Source: Elysia chlorotica
Lineage: Eukaryota; Mollusca; Gastropoda; Plakobranchidae
Assembly: GCA_003991915.1 (NCBI GenBank)
Contig: RQTK01000083.1
Span: 342,989 to 406,988, forward strand
Direction of reading: 5' to 3'
DNA length: 64,000 bases
Below the pieces are notes generated by a model. That model was given only the letters and a program-made list of their open reading frames with translations. It did no database searches and was not told the origin of the DNA. Numbering within the stretch: position 1 is the first letter of the stretch; each line of letters opens with the position of its first letter. Below, piece by piece: positions 1 to 12,870 of this stretch. The position numbers were made by a program, and so were the translations under genes.

Positions 1-99
1 TAAATCCGCTTTGTGGGGTTTTCCAGGATACATGCAGGACTTGGTCCGCTTGAGGCATTGGCTTTCTAGTTTTGGGCTGCACTTTACCAAGAATAGCTC

Positions 100-353
100 T
101 AGAGAATTAGGAGCGCGGTGCCCTAGGGTAGAACATCGGGTTTCCGACGCAATTGATCTGTGGTTCGAGTTCTGGCGATTTGGCTCCCTACTTGTTAGGT
201 CGGTGTCAGTTTAACGTGACCAACTGAGACAGAACTCATGGTATCCCCGCCCTGTCATAAAATTGTCAGACGTCAAGCTTGGGGCGCGTCCACAATATAT
301 TCTATATAGTGCTGATGTTGGACGTTAAACCAAACCAACCAACCAACCAACCA
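100..353 (+). mobile_element. tRNA-derived SINE, near full length
   Basis: A tRNA-like head has an A-box region (GGAGCGCGGTG, 110-120, continuing to AGAACATCGG) and a B box GGTTCGAGTTC (162-172). A non-tRNA body follows. The 3' end is ATAGTGCTGATGTTGGACG then TTAAACCAAA and a (CCAA)n tail ending near 353. The same tail motif recurs at 8104-8162 and 60813-60860, so this is a family and not a single tRNA gene. The copy is old; its A box is interrupted. Confidence 0.65.
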
Positions 354-999
354 TTTATAATATGGTACACACAGTCTGTCCAATTTGTGTAACAGTAAGA
401 CAGTAATCTAGAGGCACACGCACTGGGGAAGATTACGGGAGGTTTCAGACACTTAAAGCAATTTATTAATTTGGTCTGTTTTTGGTACTGGCTTGCAAGT
501 ACATGTGTAAGCATGGGCATTACTTTACCAAGTACTTCACCTTTATAGTCTCTTGTTAATAGAGGCACAAGCCCCAGGGAAGCTTACAGGAGGTATGAGA
601 CACTTGGAGCAATTAATCTCTCCACCTACTCCTGTGCTGTAGCAGTAGTACATTATACCAGAATAATGCAGTAATATAGATCGCTCTGCACTGGTCTAAG
701 AGGTCAACAGCCTGTTGTATTCGGTGCGACCTGGTCCAAGCTCTGCATGTAAGGCATTTATAAAATTACGGACCTCCACGGGTTGTGACAATTGTTTATA
801 GGCAAGGCCACAGAATGGGTATAGTTGTACTTCCATTATATTTTGTTAGGTTGTTTCTGTGTTCCCTCCTCACGATTTTCGTTTGTTGTTTTGTTCCATC
901 AGTCTTAGACATTCAGGGTCTGCCAATTTATTTAGTTGAGCCCGAGCTTGTAAGGGGTATACGAAACCATTGTAAACAACTTGTCAGTTTGTTTTCTAC

Positions 1000-1085
1000 T
1001 TTCTCTTTCTCTCTCTCTCTCTCTCTCTCACTCTCTCTCTCCCTCTCCCTTCCCCCCCCTCTCTCTCTCTCTCCCTCTCCTTTCT
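1000..1085 (+). repeat. (CT)n / C-rich tract
   Basis: Interrupted CT dinucleotide run with a C-rich centre. The Ser-Leu open frames across it are artefacts. Confidence 0.9.
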
Positions 1086-1869
1086 AAGATATGCACATTA
1101 TTACATTCCTTCAATATAGGAACAACCCATTCCTTTTTTTTCTTTTCTATTTCACCCTCATTGTCTTCCTAGAAGCCCATCCCAAATTCTAACCCTCAGC
1201 CGACCCGCTGTGACGTGTGGCTACACGTACATGACCGTATCTTGCTGAGTAATACATGTACGCTATACCGAGCCGTCTCCCAATAGTAATCCGACCTTAC
1301 GGTTCACGGGTTTGATACTCGTTGAACTGTGCGGCCTGCCAACCGGTGCGGATAACTGATCCCCTCTTATTGACCACTTTTTCTTCTTCTTGTGCAATCT
1401 TTCCTTCACTTGTTTGGCCTTTTAGTGGGCGAGAAGCTTTCGGTTTTGCTCTAGACTCGAGACTGTTACTTAGCCGGAGTTTATGCAGGGTAGGATTTGT
1501 TTTCTGTTACGCAGAGGATATTTTAGCTATGTCGCAAAAAGAAGACATGAGAATATTTGTTTACTGTTGACCAGACTACATTCTGCGTTTCTAAACTAAG
1601 ACTATTGGAGATCTCTTCTATCTTGGTCCATTTTTGCTTGATTGCAACCATTATATTTTTTGTTGAATGTGTATCATTTTGGCTCTGTAACAAAATTTCG
1701 TTTCTTCTCTCTTTAAATTTGATATCCAAAGACGTTTTTTATGGCCCTCTTATGTAATAGGTGAATTTACATATCCCCGGATCATGGAATCGTGGAAAAA
1801 AAAAACCACATTTGAGTGTCAACAGGACCCTGGTAGTTGACTACAGATACGCCATAATTATCCCATTTA

Positions 1870-2055
1870 AATATCTTCGGGTGGTGATTTCCATGAAGAA
1901 GGTCTGTGTATCACACACAGGCAGCGCGGGGATATTATTACTCCGGTCTCAGTCGTTCCCCTAATAATATAGTCTCCGATCGTGAAATGAAACCGTGCAC
2001 CTTCCAATTGGGAGACCAACGCTCTGCCACGTGCGCCAGCTCGCCGAGAAATATA
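1870..2055 (-). mobile_element. tRNA-derived SINE, minus strand
   Basis: Read on the minus strand, 2041-2017 gives GCTGGCGCACGTGGCAGAGCGTTGG, which I describe only as an A-box-like segment. GTGCACGGTTTCATTTCAC at about 2000-1982 is a B-box-like segment, and ~110 bp of body follow. The spacing fits a tRNA-derived promoter. The body differs from the GTTGGACGTTAAACC family, so this is a second SINE type or an unrelated tRNA-derived sequence. Confidence 0.45.
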
Positions 2056-2954
2056 GATTTGAACACACATAAATTGTTGAGGTACAATGTACTGAAACCA
2101 GTCCAAGTACAATGTACCAAAAGATATACCACGTCTATAGTGGGATGAAGCCAACTTAGCGCCTCAGATAATTTTGTTTTTAAACGTGGGGGGTTGATAA
2201 TACAAATGTAAAGTAGATAACAAAAAAAAAACACAAAAAAAAACAGACTTGCTTATCTCACAGAGACCTTGACCGGTCGTTACGAGACTTGTTTACAACC
2301 ATAGTAGTAACTAGTAATACCTTGTACACACAACGGTCTTTACCGTTACCTAACGCGGGCTTTCTGACTACGGCTGTACAGTTGTAGGTTGGGGGTACGC
2401 TTACCTGGTGTACACTGTATGTGTCATTGTGTGACATGATGCACAGTGACAGGACACGAGTCTTGTGTCACCGACTCGAGTGGCCCCCTGTGGCCCTGAG
2501 TGTGGCCACTGCAGCCTGTACCCTGAACCTCACTAGTGACACTAATAAAGCTTCCATGGAACAACGCTCTTTCTTCCTTTCTTTCTTTCTTTCTTCCTTT
2601 CTTTCCACGTCTCTCTATATCATTTGACTCATGGGCTTGATTTTTTTTCAGTTTGTTTTTTGTTGTTATTTCGTAGGTCCTTTCAGATATAATACATGCG
2701 TAAGAAATCTATCAATACTTTAGCAATAACGAAGAAACAATGTCATAATCTCTTACATTCAGTTGAGGAGAACCGCTTCAGGTTTATCTCTTTGCCCACT
2801 CAAACGACTTTGCCACAAGTCCGTGACAAGGAGTTAGGATAAAAAGTATACATGTACTTGTACCTAAATAGTTATCCTGTGAATACACAGTATCTTTAGC
2901 CTGAAATCTTTATATATCCCACAACAGAGTGTGTTGAGGCAGCATTGTCGCAAC

Positions 2955-3025
2955 ATGTAAAATGTCAGACGAAAGTCTTGGGATCCGTCCACAGTACAAC
3001 CAAGTTGTTGGACTTAAACTTACAA
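2955..3025 (+). mobile_element. Degraded SINE tail
   Basis: TGTCAGACG, AAGTCTTGGG, CGTCCACA and TTGGACTTAAAC occur in the same order and spacing as in the 3' third of the SINE at 100-353, with many substitutions. Confidence 0.45.
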
Positions 3026-3363
3026 AGATACCTGTCAACCAATCGACACGCCTGACTGGACCTATCCCTCACGTTTGCTGCCCCTTGTCCATGCCCAGAT
3101 CTTGTTTACCATTATTTTTAGAAACCAACAATAGAGTGAAAGTAGGTGATTAAGTTGAAAAGACCACACCGGTGCTTTACAACGTCATTATAACTATAGC
3201 AATCCCAGTGACACCGTTACTACTGTAGTATACATTCTGTAAAGAGCCCAGTGACACCAAACTCGAGGCCGTATCGCGTTGTGGTTCAAGTGGCACAATG
3301 ACATGTCCTGCCATGGCCTCTTGCCCTAATGAGGGGCTCCATAACGTTACTGGTCTGGGCGTT

Positions 3364-3455
3364 CTTTCTCCTCTCTCTCTCTCCTTCTCTCTCTCCCTCT
3401 CTCTCTCTCGCTCGCTCTCGCTCCTTCTCTTTAACTCTCGCTGTCTATCTGTCTG

Positions 3456-3496
<41 letters not shown>

Positions 3497-3633
3497 CCTT
3501 CTCTCTAACACTCGCTGTCTGTCTGTATCTCTCTCTCTCAGCCTGTCTCACTTTGTCTATCTCTCTTTCTGCCCTTCTCTCTGCGCCTCTCTCTCTCTCT
3601 CACTCTCTCTCTCCCTCTCTCTCCCTCCCCTAC
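3364..3633 (+). repeat. Interrupted (CT)n with CTGT segments
   Basis: CT runs separated by two near-copies of GCTCCTTCTCTTTAACTCTCG and by CTGTCTGTCTGTAT segments, so the tract itself has a duplicated substructure. Confidence 0.9.
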
Positions 3634-4597
3634 CCTAATGAGGCCCCCATAACGCTCCGTAGACTGCCAGTTCTGTGGCCCATATATCAGTACATCTATT
3701 GGAGCACCTATGCTGCTGTAACAAGGCACGACCTGAAGAGGCTTGTCAGTCGCCTTGCTCCACTGGCGTCTTTCACAAACAGGTCCTGACAGTTTGGAGC
3801 ACGAAGCTTCCAGGGAGCGACATCAAATAAGTCTGCGTTGTTTTTATAAATACGTATATGCCGTTGCATTTTGGCAAATAAAATATTGAACTCTTCTGTA
3901 GGATATAAAAATCATTAGGAAGGGCATTACATTGTCCTTGTTGGTGACGTCATGAGGGGTTCATTTCGCAGAGGACGGTATTTCCTTTTAAGGCATGGCG
4001 ATGAACTTTCGATTCTTTGAGGTGCCGTTTAGCCTGAATATTCCACTCGCTCGACATGTGGAAAAAAAATAGTTCAAGCCAAGTGTATGGAATATCAAAA
4101 CACTTTTGATATTTCTATTAGCCTTTGACTTCATTTATCGGATGCAACAGCCGCAGGGCTAAAGCTTTACGTGAAAAAAATAAATAAATAAAAATAATAA
4201 TAAATAATAATAATAATAATAATAAAAAGTGTCTGGCTTTGAATTTTCATGTTCCGTTTTCACGCCCAATTTCCTTGTGACTCATTTTCTACGCTGTGGT
4301 TCCCTTTTATTTCTCTTTCTACCTTGCGGAACTTTCAAAAGTGAAAGTGATACAAATGCCGTCCCTAGAGCGAATTATGGCCCCAAATAAAATCCATGTG
4401 TGTCGGAAATGAATCATAAAACCGCAGAAGATTACACTTCTTACTCAGACGATGGCATTGCGGGCGTCAACCTGGACTTTTGTATTTAAAAAAATGTATA
4501 GTAAGAAAGTTGTGATTGTGTCTTTTATTTACAATGTTCTTATCTGCAGTGACATAAACAACCGGTGTTAGACCTCTGTTGTTGATTCATGCTAACA

Positions 4598-4672
4598 CGT
4601 GCATTCGAACCAGACACCTCCCATTTTGCTCCTTTCAACGTATACCATTGCAGCCAACCGTAGCTGTAGGAG
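4598..4672 (-). mobile_element. tRNA-like SINE head, minus strand, degraded
   Basis: The minus strand reads CTACGGTTGGCTGCAATGG (A-box-like, 4667-4648) and CTGGTTCGAATGC (B-box-like, 4612-4600). No intact tRNA fold or tail was found. Confidence 0.35.
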
Positions 4673-4908
4673 AAAATTAATTAACCTTCGTGGTCGGCGA
4701 ATATCGCACAAAAGTGCTTGTTTGTTTTCCTTCTTTTTTTTTTCATTGAACATTGCGTGCATAGAAAGCTAGGTGTCTCGTGACTTTTTTGTTGTTGTTG
4801 TTGTTGGAATATTCTTCTTCCGACAGTTCTTCTCTCATAATTCCCACCCCAACATTTAAAGTATTTTACTACCCCTTCTACTAACAATCCTACTACTGCA
4901 TCGACCGA

Positions 4909-4943
<35 letters not shown>

Positions 4944-4948
4944 ACATC

Positions 4949-4980
<32 letters not shown>

Positions 4981-4998
4981 ACAACAACAACAACAACA
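4909..4998 (+). repeat. (CAT)n with (CAA)n end
   Basis: About 24 CAT units with a CAACATCAAT interruption, then CAA units. Confidence 0.9.
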
Positions 4999-5096
4999 AT
5001 CATAATTGCCTGCTGCTGCTACTACTAATGCTACTTCTACTATTACTGATACTGCTACTGTTACTACTAATGCTGCTTTAACTGCTCCAACAACAA

Positions 5097-5250
<154 letters not shown>

Positions 5251-5834
5251 TACTCAACAGCACGATCATAATACTGATACATTTCGCTACAAGCTTTAAC
5301 TTTTATTTAACTAAAAACTTAACATCTGAGTTAATGGAGGCAACAAACATGAACTACAGTCGGCTAATTGGGCTCTAACAAAGACGTTCTTTTTGCTTTG
5401 AGATCAACTCGGCCCTACTGGACCAGGGCCAAAGTTAGACCAGGGTCAATACCATGAGAGCTTTGGTCAATAGAAATAGTCCTTTTGAGGGGAGAGCGTG
5501 TGTAGTCCAGTCTTTGCATGGGGTCCTGACTGCCATTACTTGGTCGCAGAGTGACCAAACTGTCGGTCAATGTTTTTGCCATTTTTTATTATATTATATA
5601 TTTCTATTTAAGTGAAGCATTCCACGCTAACGTAACATAATAGGAATACACCTGTCGAAAACTAACCTTTTACACGTTATAGCAACCTTCCCTCCCAAAA
5701 GAAAATTTTACCGACTGTTACTGTAGCCCCTTATACCAATTATTATCTTATCTGTTGCTTTATCTTTTCCCCCTTCACCTGGATTTTTCGAGTGGCGATA
5801 CTTCCTGTCTAAGACATACCTGGCTGCTCGCATC

Positions 5835-6065
5835 CGTATTCTCTCTCCCTCTGTGTCGGTCTGTGTCTGCCCATATGTTTGCCTGTCTGTTTCTCTGTAT
5901 CTTCCCCCCTTCTCTCTCTTTCTGTCTCTCTGTTTGTTTGTATGTCTTACTGCCTCTCCCTCTTTGCCTGCTTGTCGTCTGTCTGTCTATGTCAATCTTT
6001 CTCCCTCTTTCTTTCTCTTTCTCTTTGTGTCTCTCTCCCCTGACTCCCTTTCATTCTTTCACCCC
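5835..6065 (+). repeat. Pyrimidine-rich low-complexity tract
   Basis: Mixed CTCT, CTGT and CTTT sequence, almost free of purines apart from G in CTGT. Confidence 0.75.
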
Positions 6066-7741
6066 TCCGCACCCCCCAGAGAGACTTACCAAGCCCTGCT
6101 ATTAGGATCCCTCTTTTATCATACTCTGTACACAGCATCAAGGAGGTTGATGTAGCCCGCCATCCTTTTAAGCCTCGGGAACCTTTCGTGAGAGGTAAGA
6201 GGATTATATTGCGGGAATGCCAAGAGTCCACTAACCCCCCCACCCTTTTTTTTATCCCCTCCCCGACTCCCGTCCACTGACACAAAGAGATGGGATTAGG
6301 CTTATTGTCAAACGAATGATGATGAGTCTAGGACTTCGCCGCTCCTCAATTCTCTTTCCATTTATCGCTGCTTTATTCTTTTACCTTTGTACGACGACCG
6401 TACGTATTTCTTTTCCTAAAATTGATTGTTCGTCAAAGTCAATTCAAGAAGTGTACTTTGATATTCTCGGTGTAGATTCGTCCTTAGAAAAGGCGCTTCT
6501 CGTGAAACGTTCTGTCTGTTCTTCTCTGTTAGCCATTACCTTACATAGCATTGAAAGACATTGGTGCTGTTACGTTCAATTGAAAATATGGGTGAACACG
6601 CGTCAAATATTTTAGCATGTTTTATAACACCAAACACGTTCACATATGTTGGAATTTTAATTTGTAAGTGGGTGCTAAAACGAGCACATGAGGATTCTGT
6701 ACATTTAAACATAATTATTCTGCAAAGTTATTATTTTATTTGGTAATAGTTTTACATTTTTTGCTCTCTAAGTATATCCTAATTTTCTGTTTGTTTTTCT
6801 TTCTGTTACAGTGATGGTCTTGTGATGCGGAGACCAACAGAATCGCTTCAGCATGGATGATGGACTACTACAGTCCTGCTGTACATGGAACAATATCCTG
6901 AGCAGTCTTGGTGCACAACGCCAAGCATTTTCTTCAGATTTCAAAACAGCCCGCCACCTAAGGTTCCGCGTAAATATTTGCGGAACAAATGACTCATCGC
7001 TCAACAGTAAACATAATCCACCGACAAAGTGCAACACTCCACCAATCATCACTCATTTGTCATAATCCACCACCATTGAGCGACAGTCCATGAAACCTTT
7101 GATTGGTATACATGTATCGGATTAGCAGCTACGCGGCCTCGCCGTTTCATCTGTGACTAAGTCAACACGTCGCACGTTCTGGTCGTGCGGCCTTGTTTAG
7201 TCTTGGATCTACACTACACATCACACACATACTAATACTTGTTGTTAATTAGGTAAGCTTTGTGTATTGGGCGTTACGATAATCCATACAATCGTATCGC
7301 TACCTGGAAGGTTAGTACATATACATACCACACTCGCTGCCAAGACTTCTTGGTCCGAGCTGTGGAGTTATTGGTGTTGACCAACACCCCACCCACCTTT
7401 CGCCTGATATGTGACCTGACGTCCTGTGTCCACCCACACGCGTGTGTCCGTGCCTGGACATCAACATTCCGACACTCCAGACCTGGGTTTAACTGTGCGT
7501 GACCAACGGTCAGCCACACCGAGACTGTCAAAAATAATGTGTCACTTCTAGGATTCCTCGAATATTTCACATACCTATGGAATAAATATTTTATGCTAGG
7601 AAAACTTTATCATACAACTTTCAAACAAATCGGTTTGGGGACAACGTTTTCATGGTTATATTTCCGACGTTTTAACGTAACACTGAAATTTTAATTGGCT
7701 TTTTGTTTTAACGTTTTGAACTTTATTTAACACCTGAAAGT

Positions 7742-7861
7742 GAATCAAACATAAGATACGGAATAGCCTTCCAGTTACTGAAATGTTCATGGATAATTGT
7801 TGTAACGCCACACAAACCTGAGAGAGAATCAAACTCAAGATACGGAAAAGCGTTCTTATCA
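7742..7861 (+). repeat. Imperfect direct repeat just upstream of the start codon
   Basis: GAATCAAACATAAGATACGG at 7742 and GAATCAAACTCAAGATACGG at 7826, each followed by AA(T/A)AGC(C/G)TTC. The spacing is 84 bp. It ends 42 bp before the ATG; role unknown. Confidence 0.55.
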
Positions 7862-7865
7862 CGTG

Positions 7866-7902
7866 ACTTCCCCAGTGACCACTCACTGACCACCTGGACA
7901 CC
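7866..7902 (+). promoter_or_regulatory. Possible 3' splice site or 5' leader before the start codon
   Basis: GTGACTTCCCCAG followed by TGACCACTCACTG... up to ATG resembles a short acceptor. If used, the 5' leader comes from an upstream non-coding exon, which is common in genes with long first introns. The polypyrimidine tract is short, so this is weak. Confidence 0.25.
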
Positions 7903-8076
7903 ATGTCCACGAGCACCATGGAGCCGGACGACCTGGACTCCCTGCTGCCCGCCAACTGCCCGGACCCGTACTTCGACACCTGGGACAGGCACAACAGCAT
8001 CGCCTTCTCCACGGCCACCAAGGGACTCCGCAACGCGCCGGGGGAGAACAACTGCTTCGTCAACAGCGCTGTCCAG
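7903..8076 (+). CDS. USP54-like: USP53/USP54-like ubiquitin-specific protease, first coding exon (Cys box)
   Basis: Encodes 58 residues, phase 0 at its 3' end, followed by a strong donor (CAG|GTGAGT, 8077). Residues 40-58 contain KGLRNAPGENNCFVNSAVQ, the USP Cys box in the form typical of the USP53/USP54 branch (GxxNCFxNSAxQ). Cys51 is the expected nucleophile. Family knowledge: USPs are cysteine proteases that cleave ubiquitin isopeptide bonds. USP53/54 were long listed as inactive and later reported to act on K63-linked chains, so activity should not be assumed. The start ATG at 7903 has ACC before it; a second in-frame ATG at 7918 (codon 6) sits in a better ACCATGG context, so either may be used. 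Base composition is GC-rich and very different from the flanks, as expected for a coding exon. The ORF continues past the donor only to 8145. USP53 and USP54 cannot be told apart from this part; an invertebrate would probably have one ancestral gene. Confidence 0.93.
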
Positions 8077-8103
8077 GTGAGTACACGTGTCTATAGACCA
8101 GCC

Positions 8104-8162
8104 CGTCCACAATATAGCCTATATAGCGCTAGTGTTGGACGTTAAACCAACTCAACAACAAC
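8104..8162 (+). mobile_element. SINE 3' tail fragment next to exon 1
   Basis: Matches the tail of the SINE at 100-353 base for base over most of its length (GTCCACAATATA, CTATATAG, GCGCT, GTTGGACGTTAAACCAA). It starts 27 bp after the exon 1 donor and ends in a short CAACAACAA run. The head is missing. Confidence 0.65.
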
Positions 8163-8189
8163 GTACATGGACCAGGCTTCTGTACAATC

Positions 8190-8316
8190 TGGGAGATACT
8201 AGCGCTGTGGTTAGAGCATTGGCTTTCTTCACATGAGGTCCTTGGTTCGCGATCCTGATTTTGCGGACACGTTTTTCCCTACTGGTTCGGTGAGTGCCAG
8301 TATTACATGACCGACC
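8190..8316 (+). mobile_element. SINE head fragment (tRNA-like A and B boxes)
   Basis: A box TAGCGCTGTGGTTAGAGCATTGG-type sequence begins at 8200, and the B box GGTTCGCGATCC lies at 8244-8255. Downstream, TCCCTACTGGTTCGGTGAGTG and CCAGTATTACATGACC parallel the body of the SINE at 100-353. No matching tail follows, so it is 3'-truncated or interrupted. Confidence 0.6.
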
Positions 8317-10182
8317 ATATACCGGTTACTATGGATACTGAGGACACCTACCTAACCAGAAGGGAGCAAGGTGGCGCGATTAGGATTGGAACCCCATACC
8401 TCCTGTATTTAACCTTACGCTCCCCTGGCTTTAGGTTGCTTTGTCTTTGTTTTGTTCAAATTATTAATGTATATGTACTTTGTTTGTGAAAGTCCTCTTA
8501 CCATATTTTTTGTTCGGTTCTCGGAAATGCAAGTTTTATCACCAGTGTTATGTTCTCTATGTTGAATAAATGTCTCTTAGGCTTTGTCCATCTCAAGGTA
8601 CCACCTCAATCATGCCAAACGATGGCCTCACTTTTACTCCCAAATCCTTTTATTCCATTGCCCATGGTCCCTCAGATCATTTAGTTCATGTTTCTTGTCT
8701 CGGTCCCCTCTTGCATATATACAATGTACATGTATTTTGACGTCTCTCAAGCTAACATCATCGATCCAATTTTAAGCATTTATTTCAAACAATATTTCTT
8801 TTCTTCCCTTTATCCTTTGAAAAGAAATACGGTGAGTTTTGTCTTTGCCTTTTGCCTCTCACCTGAGCAAGCTAATAGTCTGAAGGCAAAAAAACCTCTT
8901 TGTACTCTCAGTATAATAATGTGTGCACTTGTTCTCGAATGTTGTCATTATTCGAGATCAGAGAGTCACACTGGCCTTTTCGTGGCTTTCTTTTACCCAA
9001 AACGTCTTTCAACTAATTTCTATTTCAAGCACAATCTATAACGATATTTGCCTCATTCATACACAATTTTGTAAAGTAAATGGTATTTTTTTTTAAAGTT
9101 TTACGGTCTGTAACAACAAAAGTAATGTAGTTTATTGCGTCGTTGATGATTTTTTAAAATTCTATAGTGCACTAGTCTTCTTCCTTTGACTTTAAAAATG
9201 CAAGATCTCAGAAATAAAAATAAAAAGTTCACGATTTTACTGGGAGGGGGTCTTCTTAACCATACCTCGACAAATGAAAACCAAGATGAAAGGTTGATGA
9301 CTTTTCAGATTTGCATACCGAAAACTTCTCTTGATCATAAAGACGGGGTTTTCTGGAAAGAATTTAGGATCTTTAGACAAACATTTGGTTCCCCGTGATT
9401 AAGCAGACTTAAATTCCGGGGATATTCGGGAGCTCCCGTCGTGGGTTTGTCCGATGGGGTCATGCTAGTCCCGGCTATGATGACATTGCGTCCTGTCTTT
9501 GGCTCCGCCTGAAACAAACCTCTCCCCTCATTCGCAAAGTCTCCCAAGTCCACTTACACGACTCTGATGACATTGTGTCTGTTGTGACTCAGTCTGGATT
9601 AGCATGGGATGGATGTTACTCTTCCACATCCCAAAGTCTCTTAAGTCCATCGACAAGACTGGTTGTCACGGACTGACTGTCTTTGCTCGAAGACTCCTAG
9701 TTAAACTTTAACGTCGCCTAAGTCCTAAAACAGTTCCTACCCGGCGACAGGCGCCGACCATGTCCACAGTCTACGCTGGTCTTGAGACTGCTGTTTAAAC
9801 GAGTTGACCTCAGGAGCTGACCACTGCTCTTGATGTGATGCTTCGGTCAGACGTACAGTCTGGCCTAGTCTGGTAGTCTGTTTGAGAGATCTGACCTCAT
9901 AGCCCGCCCGCAGCTCTTGATGTGCATGTTGGGGTCCAGCCTAAGCGTATATAACTGGTCCATATGACCTATCAGGGTCCAGCCATACGTCGAGACGTCC
10001 AGTTTGCCTCCGTGACGCGCTAGTACCACAGTGCTCCGTGTATCAACACCAGTGGCGCTGCGACGACGGAGACCTGGGGGCTAGTGACTCAAAAAGATCA
10101 GTGGACCACTCCCACTCCTCCTGCTCCTTAAATATATCATATAGGAATACACGTTTAAAATTATGATGATTATAATGATGAT

Positions 10183-10282
<100 letters not shown>

Positions 10283-12825
10283 TTAAATTATTTACAACAG
10301 CAATTATCTTTTTTTTTTTAAAAAAAAACACCAATTATATTGGGGCTAAATAAAAGTACACATGTCGACCAGTAACTATACAGGTTTGATAGCCCGAGTT
10401 CCACAAGAGCGCTGCAAAACACCTGCAAACAGAAAGTGGGATATCCCAGATTGATGTGGCGGTTGCTTCGGTCAAACTAAGAAGTTAAATGCTCCCAATC
10501 TCATGCAATGTGTAACCAGCTAGATCTATGCTGGTCCTTCTTTACGCCACCTTCCGTAGTAGAAGTTCGTGGGTGATCCTGCCTCAGATGTTGTGGACTT
10601 TGTCGTCAATATGACTTTATGGTCCTTTATTTTCCAGTCCATATAACCTGAGCAAGGTATAATGGAGGCAGGAGTCCCCTCAGCCACAGAATCTAATCTG
10701 TGAAGAGGATGACTCTCTCAGCGAACACTGCTTCTTTTTACTGCACGTTTTAAAAGGGTTTACAACCATGTCGCGAAGATCCTTTGCTAAAGGCTTCGCG
10801 TGTTTAAAACCCCTGTCCCATCCACTGCCTGCCTTCACACAGAGATAGGGAGACGCGTTGTTCCCCCTTGCCTAGTGTTTAATAGTTTGTGACCAAAGGG
10901 ACTCGGACAGGGCAGCCAGAGCGTTGACCCCCAGTCTTCGTGGATACCAACCTAGCCCCCCAAAAATGTAACAATACAAAAGGAGGGGTTAGGGGGGGGG
11001 ATATTGTTGGCAGGTTTTACTTAAGCTAAGCCTGTACACGGACTCCAGAACACAGGACACGACACGATTCTGGGAAAGATATCTTCCATTCCAGGCATAA
11101 CCAATGTTTTTTCGTTGTGTTTTTTTCCCCCAAAACTAAGCTTCGACTTGAATTCTTCGTGACACCTTGACATCTTCTTAACTGCTCTGAGGATACTTTT
11201 GGGTTTAAAGTCTCCTAGGTTCCTAGAAGGAGAGGGAAAGAGGAGGGTGTCGTATACGGCGAGACATCTTCCCACTCGCTCTTGCATTCTTAAAACTAAA
11301 GGCCAAGCTGTCGTGACGGGTAATGTCAGTGTGAAAGATCTAGTGACACGTTTCGTGACACTTGGTTATGTTTTGGGTCGAAACGCCGGATCAAATATAT
11401 CGAACTGTGAACGGTGGTGTTGTAAACTTTTGAGAGAACGTAAACAAGGTGAAAGGATGCGGAAACCTCCATCTTTTTTGCGTTATAGTCAAAGCTGTCT
11501 GTGTTTCGATGTCTCGTCAGCTGATCATAACTTAAAGGATGTAGCCTAACAAGAATACAGTCATTATCTTCATTTACGTGTCATTATCTCGTATTCCGTG
11601 TAGTTATCTCGTAAAGATTTATTATCAGTCCGAACATCCTTGGCTCTTGCACGTTTCCAAGCAGACACAGTTTTGACAAACTGAGTTGAATCTTGTATCG
11701 TGGTGTCATTAATTACGATTTTAGGTGGAGCCAAAGTTGATTTTATTGACTAAAATAGGCACAGAGTCCAAAAACAGTACATTGAAATGTATCAACCCTA
11801 GTGATATCATTGAGCTAATAGTTATCGTTAAGTTGCCAAGCCACTCAATCGAAGTAGTGTCAATCGGATCTTGGCAAATGTGTCCAAGGACAAACATGTC
11901 GTGAATATATCACACGAAACTGAATAAATTATTGTTTCGTTCTGCTGTGCCTGCAGATTTTGTACAACCTAGAGGGAAAAATACAATTCCCATCCGTGTT
12001 GTTTAGTTCTAGACTGTCTTTGTGCCTTGGGTCTACAATCGAAGGTCTTTTCTTTTTAATCATCCTATGTATGTATACGATTGTGAATGTACTGCTATAT
12101 ATCTTCTTCATGTGTATTTTGTTTGTAGCATCCCTTGCCTGGTAAAGTATCAAAGAACCTGCAGCTTTTTCAGTTAAACATTACACTTTTAATTTTTTGT
12201 ATGGCGTATTTTGCTTTTCAGAGCAATCAAACAACAACAGTACCACCACCACCTCCACTACTAAAGTCATTAATACCACCTCTATTTTTTTAATTGAATC
12301 TATTAACCAAAAATGGAGCAACCATAAACCTTTATATTGAACGCAATTTCTCTGTAATGAGAATTCTCTTAGCGGTGCAATCGTTGCAGCAATGAAAACT
12401 GTTTATGAACAACTGTTTATGAACAACTCTGTATCGAACTGCATCTGGTGCTTTAGTCTTCATTAAAACAGTTGACATTAAAGTAACAAATTATTATAAT
12501 GCGTGCGGGGTATACGATCTTAATCCGCCTGGTCATGACTCATTTCCACATGATGGTCTATAAATATACCTGCATTTATGTAATTATGATGCGGCTTTAA
12601 CGTGAGCTTGATGACACAATGTCAATTGAAAGAAAATATAAGTAATTTTTGTAAGCTTGTCAGTTGGCATTTGATAATAGTGATAGTCTGCAACGGTAGC
12701 TGCTGGGCGGTTTTTGTTAACAACGAAGTTTAGTGTTCTTTTACCATTTTGTTGAGACTATCGTCATTAATAAATATACACTATATACCCCTATTTAACT
12801 ATATATCTCTCTTGTCTCTCTATCT

Positions 12826-12827
<2 letters not shown>

Positions 12828-12870
<43 letters not shown>
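12828..12870 (+). repeat. (CT)n tract
   Basis: Short CT dinucleotide run on the + strand. Confidence 0.9.

Noticed and set aside
7274-7570. Minus-strand frame with a hydrophobic start resembling a signal peptide
   Set aside because: No supporting cysteine pattern or splice structure; probably chance.
8190-8316. A functional tRNA gene at the A/B-box pairs (also 100, 1870, 4598, 58237)
   Set aside because: No complete cloverleaf could be drawn, and the shared non-tRNA bodies and tails indicate SINEs.
9400-10120. CpG-richer block suspected to be an exon cluster or an island promoter
   Set aside because: Both strands are broken by stops; no splice-flanked frame or core promoter was seen.
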